From positions 62,001 to 126,000 of the forward strand of contig QANU01107674.1 in assembly GCA_003254905.1 (NCBI GenBank): 64,000 nt of DNA. The letters run 5' to 3'. Position numbers and translations under genes: made by a program. This stretch comes from Nissolia schottii (Eukaryota > Streptophyta > Magnoliopsida > Fabales > Fabaceae). Shown in pieces: positions 58,866-64,000 of this stretch; the stretch's first letter is position 1, and each line of letters opens with the position of its first letter. Below the pieces are notes generated by a model. It was not told the DNA's origin and did no database searches. It saw only the letters and a program-made list of their open reading frames with translations.

Positions 58866-61800
58866 TTTCTCTCATCCCAAACAACCCCACAAAAAAAATT
58901 AATATATTCTTTCTCTCTTTTTGGGTTTTTATACAACTTTTGCCCAGTATGGGATGACAGAAATATACACCTGTGTTGTATTCTTTTTCTCTTCTCATTC
59001 CATGGAAACTATTACGTATTACAAATCTCAATATCCAATGAGGCCTCAAGTGTTTCTACAAATCTCCCCCTTTTCTTCTTGCATGTAACTCAATACAAAT
59101 AAGTTGATTTAAGAATCCATTTGCAATATTATACAAGTACCAAACTGCTCAAAAAACCAGAAGCATAGGTATAACTAAATAGATAAATAGATACATCAAA
59201 CTGAAGTTGAATTAAAATTAAACTGTATCAACTCTTAACATCATTAATATGGTAATCACTAGACTATACTTGGTTGCCATTTGGCCTTTCCATGAAGTAT
59301 CTTGAAAAAAAATAAATAAATAACCCCTCTTCTATTGGCACATGCTCTTCTCAACCGCTGCTTCATTATATTTTAACACAAAGCAGTGTTCCTTAACTGG
59401 ATAACAAACTTATCAGGTTGAGAAACTGCAGGATAATAGCTAAACAAATAAATAATGAGCCTCATTGGTAATTACATATATAGACTTTCATGCATTCCAA
59501 TTTATGTAGATAATAATCGATGAATAATGGCTCGTAGTTAAAGACATTTTTCAAGACGCGAGTTGGGCATCAAGACTTTACCAATTGGACTTCTTTTCTT
59601 CTCTCTCAAATATTTGCTTGGAGACATTTCGGTTTAACACAATGATGAAGTGGAAAAACAAAATTGAAAGATCTGTTTTTTAAGTTGTACTAATTAAATA
59701 TATTTATAGTAGAGTTTAATTGTTACACATCATCATCAATTTGAGAATTTTGAGGCAGGGAGTATCTGCTGCAATTCTTGGATCAGTTGGTCTCTCTTGA
59801 GAGATGTTAAGTCACTCAAGATAGAGGCATGGCGGCGATCGATTGCATGTGAAAAACAAGGGGAAAAAAGCGTTGCCAATAACTATGGCCATGCATAGCA
59901 TTAGACAATAATGGTTTACGTAACGTTTCAAGAAATGCTGTGAAAGCTTACGCTGTTGCAACTTCATATTTTGTTGCTTTTTCCCCGAACTTAAGGAGAC
60001 GTTTCTTATCACCTAAGACACCATTAAGAATTGTGCATTTGCTAAGGAAAAAAAGAGTTACTTAGGCTATGTTTGATACAAAGATTCAAATATAAAAATT
60101 ATGTGATTAGGTTTTAGAAAGAAAGTTTATCAGTGTCTCTGTTCTTCAATCCTATCCTTAATACTAAGCATAATCTTATAAATTTCAAGAGTTAAACAAC
60201 ACTTTGCGTACACAGATTAGGATGATAATACGCAAAATTGGTCATCACTCAAAACTCAAATTGTATAATATTCAAACTTTACAATATCAAACTTCAAGAT
60301 AACCTGAGGTGTTTTTTTTTTTTTTGGGATGAAAATGAACTCAAAAATGTTATGTTTAATTGTGTTAAAAGAGAGAAAGATTTAAATATTTAATTTAACT
60401 TATACTAATTTTAAGAGAACTTTACTAATGCAAGATCCATTAAAATGAGTAATCCTATAGAACAACAAAAGAGATAATTCCCTTATTTCCTATGTTGCAT
60501 GGATACTCCAATTTTTTTTTAAAAATACTCATATAAATACGTACCAAGTATGGATATATTGTGAGTACATTTAAGTACGTTCCCAATTTTTTTTTAAAAA
60601 AGTAGAACAGATACAACTCTAAATATGTCTAGGTACAACACAAGTATACCAGCTAATCAAAACTACACCATTTTGGTGATTTTTTTTAAAATTTAACTTA
60701 CTAATCAAACTTTAATAAAAAACATAATACCCTAACTCTTCCTTCAACCTTCTACACTACCTCCTTTAATCCATACATTTATCTCCAACGTGACTTTGAC
60801 TCCAACGTCCTCATTCTCCAACAATTCCTCTTCTCTTCTACTTTTCTTTTTTTTTTTTTTTAGAATTGAAAAAATATGATTTTATTTATATTTTTTTTTT
60901 CAATTGGTTTTGAATTGAATATTTACATATCATGTGAAATTTTATTATTATGTACATACACATATATATATATATATATATATGGCATACCGTACCTCTC
61001 TTTTTCAAAAACAATTTATACCCTCTTTTTTTTCCAAAAAAAATTCATACCCTATACCCATATCCGATACCTGAGCAACATAGCTTATCTCCAATATCCC
61101 ACAAGAATTCTGTCCACCAAAGACAAGGAAAGAAGGATGAAGAGGAAGTAGCAAACCAAATTAATCTACGAGTTCCTATATCAAGGGACAGGACTACTGG
61201 AAAAACTAATTAAACCAAATTTTACATGAGTAGGAGTGAAGCTATAGTTCCGATTATCAAAAACCAAAAACCTAATTGTGAGTTTAATATTTGACAAACT
61301 AACCCTATGTTTCTTAGTCATGCAAAACATTAACAGCCCACATTCTTGTTCAATCTTTTCTGACAACACAACACAGCCTACACTAGGAAACCAAGAAGAG
61401 TAATGTAATGGTTGGCTTCAGTGCCAAACAGAGGCACAAAGTTACGATGGTGAACATGAAGCTAAAGCAACAAAGAACAAGCAATGAAGATATAAATTTT
61501 CTAATGGAATAAGAATGAACGAATGATTGAATGAATAACTGAAATACAAGAACAAGTCACCAGCTTAATAGTGAAAATTATGTCAGTCTGCTTTGGAATC
61601 AACAGAAACCAGCAGCACAGCTAGACAGCAATCACCGGTACCAACTACTAATACCATTGCCAACCCGACACCAGCAAAAAAGGGCAGCAACAGTCAGCTA
61701 CGGTAATTGGTTAGTTCTTCAAATTATTCACGATCAAATGCAATTCACAAAAAAGATGCATCTGCTACCACCTCAGCTACAGCCATGGAGCAGTGTGCTA

Positions 61801-62777
61801 CAACAAACATATCTCACTACATTAAGTAGCAGATATTATAATTTAGAAAGGTCAATGCTAAATAAGTATTTCAGTAAAATACCCTAAAAAACTAACCATG
61901 AATGTGTTACCATTGTCCCCCTTCACTATGATACGAACTAAATCACCAACAAATTACGTTCATATTTAATTCCAATCTGAATCAACAAATGAAAGATCCA
62001 ACTCCTATGAGGCCTCAGCTACATGTCCAAACACATTCAACTTGGGTCCATCACAGCACCAAGAATCCCTTTCAGGACAACTTTTTTACTATTAAGACCA
62101 AACATGGTTACCAAATAAAAGATCAGAATTCTCAGGAGAAATAAGAATGTAAACCAACAAGCTTACCAACAATCGGATCATTTGGGGAAAAACCAAGTCA
62201 ACTAATCCAGTTTCACACTGGTAAAACAATCACACTAAAACCAGCATACTCTTGCAACCAGCTACAATTCACGACCAATCATCAATGACATTAAACAGCA
62301 CCAACAGCAGCAATGTCAACATGCACCAATCAGGCCCCCATCACTTTTCCCGATCATAACTATAAAACCCAGTAAGTTTTTCATCATAAGTTAACTGAGC
62401 TTTAACTAGACCACAACCATTCCTTCCTATAAAGTAGGAAAGGAAAATAGAGAAATGAAGAGAAAGAGGTAAACAAACAGTAGAAAGAAACTAAAAAAAC
62501 AAAATCCCTCATAGACTGAAACATTAATCTATAAAACTACAAGGTTCAACAGTTATTAAATAGGTAAGTAAAGAGATAATTGGTCCAAATATGGAACCAT
62601 TCTAACACCAAGGAAGTCTGACCCTACCACAAACAGCACATAGATCATAAAATCCTTCAGTGACTGATAAGACCCATTGACATTGACATTGACATTGACG
62701 AAACAATTCAACATTGGCAACAGCTACAAGTGCACTGCTCAAGATGTTTCTAGAATTTTTTTCATGCCAAAAAGAGC
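58866..62777. other. Intergenic DNA, convergent gene ends
   Basis: Holds the 3' UTR of the HMA gene and, at the right, the 3' UTR of the SC35-type gene, perhaps with a 3' UTR intron. The left half is AT-rich with poly-T tracts; 61.2-62.7 kb is less skewed but has no coding frame I can support. TA microsatellite at 60961-60983. Confidence 0.4.
60961..60983. repeat. (TA)n microsatellite
   Basis: About 11 AT units in AT-rich intergenic sequence. Confidence 0.9.
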
Positions 62778-63425
62778 TCATTCCTGCATAAGAGAATAGA
62801 AAAGAAGAGTTACAGAGAGTAGAGAGAAAAAATATCTTGTTGACTACAAATTTAACATTTTGTTGACTGCAAAGTTCAAAACATTACTTACATCACCACT
62901 TGATTTATGCGGGGATGCGCTTCGCGAGGCATCAGAACGATCGCGTGGTGAGAGACTGCAAGGTGAGGGAGACCGTCCATCCCGGCTACGACTCTCGGGA
63001 CTTTCACTTCGAGGACTTTTCCTTGGGGAAGCACTCCGTTCAGGAGATATACTCCTCTTGGGAGAAGGACTCCTTCGAGGACTAAAACTTTGACGTGCGG
63101 GGGAGAGGCTGTAGGCAATCAACAATTAAAAAGTCACAAAACAAGCTTTAATGGTAATCACAGTTGAAAGAGATGTGTATCAATGTATGAGGACCTATCC
63201 ACTGATCGGCTCCTGCTTCTACTATATCGCTCATCATCATAGTGGCCCCTTCCACGGTTATTATAGTCAGGACTAGCACTGCGGCTCCTGCTTCGGCGAC
63301 GATAGTCTCTGTCTCTCCTGCGGTATCTGTCACGTTCATACCTATCATAACTTCTGCTGCGACTTCTCCTACGATAATCTCTGTCTCTGTAATCATAATC
63401 CCTGTCTCTGTAATCATCGCGATAC
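62778..63425 (-). CDS. SC35-type serine/arginine-rich splicing factor, C-terminal RS domain (partial)
   Basis: Three exons on the minus strand: 63425-63195, 63108-62892 and 62783-62778 (GAA, then stop TGA). The frame is consistent (exon phases 2, 2, 0). The first visible exon reads RYRDDYRDRDYDYRDRDYRR then SRSRSYDRYERDRYRR and SRSRSASPDYNNRGRG, YSRSRSRSVD. The second reads LSPARQSFSPRRSPSP, then RSISPERSASPRKSPRSESP and ends SASPHKSSGD. These are the RS/SP repeats of plant SC35-type SR proteins, which are phosphorylated in the nucleus and recruit U1 and U2AF during splicing. The N-terminal RRM exons should lie beyond 64000, since none are visible up to the window end. Confidence 0.87.
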
Positions 63426-64000
63426 CTGCAAATAAATGGACATTGATTAACACACTTCTCTAGCACAGAACTTGAAAAATGGAATGGACAAATTCCATCT
63501 GCTATTTTGAATGCATTTTAATTTCCAGAAGCAATTTTCAAAATGAACATATAAGAACCTCAAACACATCACCAACAAATAATCTATTACAATGTCAGAA
63601 ATGGTGATTGGAAACAAAAAATGACATTTAAAAAGGACAGTCCAAAGTCTTGAAAGATAAAAGATTTCTTCATTAAAAAAATAGATGGACAACGAGAATA
63701 AGATGAAAATTTACTATAAGCATGGTGCCACATTGCACCACACCAGTTTCTGCTATACAAGATGCTCCCAACTACAACAGTTACCATTCTTAAATCAGAA
63801 AAGTGACAGAATCAGACTGCGTGAGATACAGGTTGGTTGAACATGGAACGCATTCAGTGTACCAATGAAGATTTCAAAGATGGTTCCAGCTATCAAATTT
63901 TCCGTCCAACAGAACATAAAAAACAGAAGTAAATAAATCACATTAAATTGAAACATGACATTCATCTCATCATAAGCAGCCAAAGCATACTGCCCAACCC
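63426..64000 (-). other. Upstream intron of the SC35-type gene
   Basis: AT-rich sequence after the 63425 acceptor. A polypyrimidine tract on the minus strand precedes the acceptor CAG at 63428-63426. I found no coding exon between 63426 and the window end that fits an SR protein. Confidence 0.55.

Overview
This looks like nuclear DNA of a flowering plant, almost certainly a eudicot and probably a legume. The reasons are low GC with AT-rich introns, standard GT-AG introns, plant-only families (LNK1, plant pumilio, HMA, PPR and FAR1-type proteins), and DNA transposons and LTRs resembling legume ones. The legume assignment is my inference; the eudicot one is firmer. I rebuilt exons by hand. For every protein gene complete in the window the exon lengths sum to whole codons and the frame carries through all junctions.

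Layout of the genes. 530-2176 (+): 3' part of a PHP-domain phosphoesterase. 3896-10719 (-): 13-exon ERGIC3/Erv46-like cargo receptor. 23414-25894 (+): conserved zinc-ribbon protein. 29756-33775 (-): clock coactivator LNK1. 37693-41479 (-): PUF/pumilio RNA-binding protein. 48723-49660 (+): organellar ribosomal protein bL32. 52463-53836 (-): single-exon PPR protein, head to head with a small coiled-coil protein at 54047-56019 (+). 57937-58865 (+): HMA-like protein with a broken metal motif. 62778-63425 (-): C-terminal RS domain of an SC35-type splicing factor whose 5' part lies past the window. From memory, the LNK1, coiled-coil and SC35 homologues are close neighbours on Arabidopsis chromosome 5, so this may be conserved microsynteny with inserted genes.

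The accessory part is rich in transposons. The largest is a decayed Mutator-like element (about 12.07-22.48 kb). It carries a FAR1/MULE transposase on the minus strand and, converging on it, a ULP1-type cysteine protease gene on the plus strand. All its non-coding DNA (ends, introns, spacer) is filled with dozens of copies of a short motif close to GGTTGTGTCT, including an exact 23-bp-period array; its coding exons have none that I can see. This is the most unusual signal in the window. The element is broken by one LTR inside the transposase (target duplication still readable in the protein frame) and by a second LTR-like sequence in the protease gene.

Smaller elements include a hAT-type element with an exact 8-bp target duplication that has captured the last exon of a tonoplast sugar transporter gene; a long-inverted-repeat element at 47.2-48.2 kb that holds what looks like a captured host exon; a MULE-like element with a 10-bp target duplication and eight copies of its own internal motif; a second hAT at 45.6 kb; and several MITEs inside introns of live genes.
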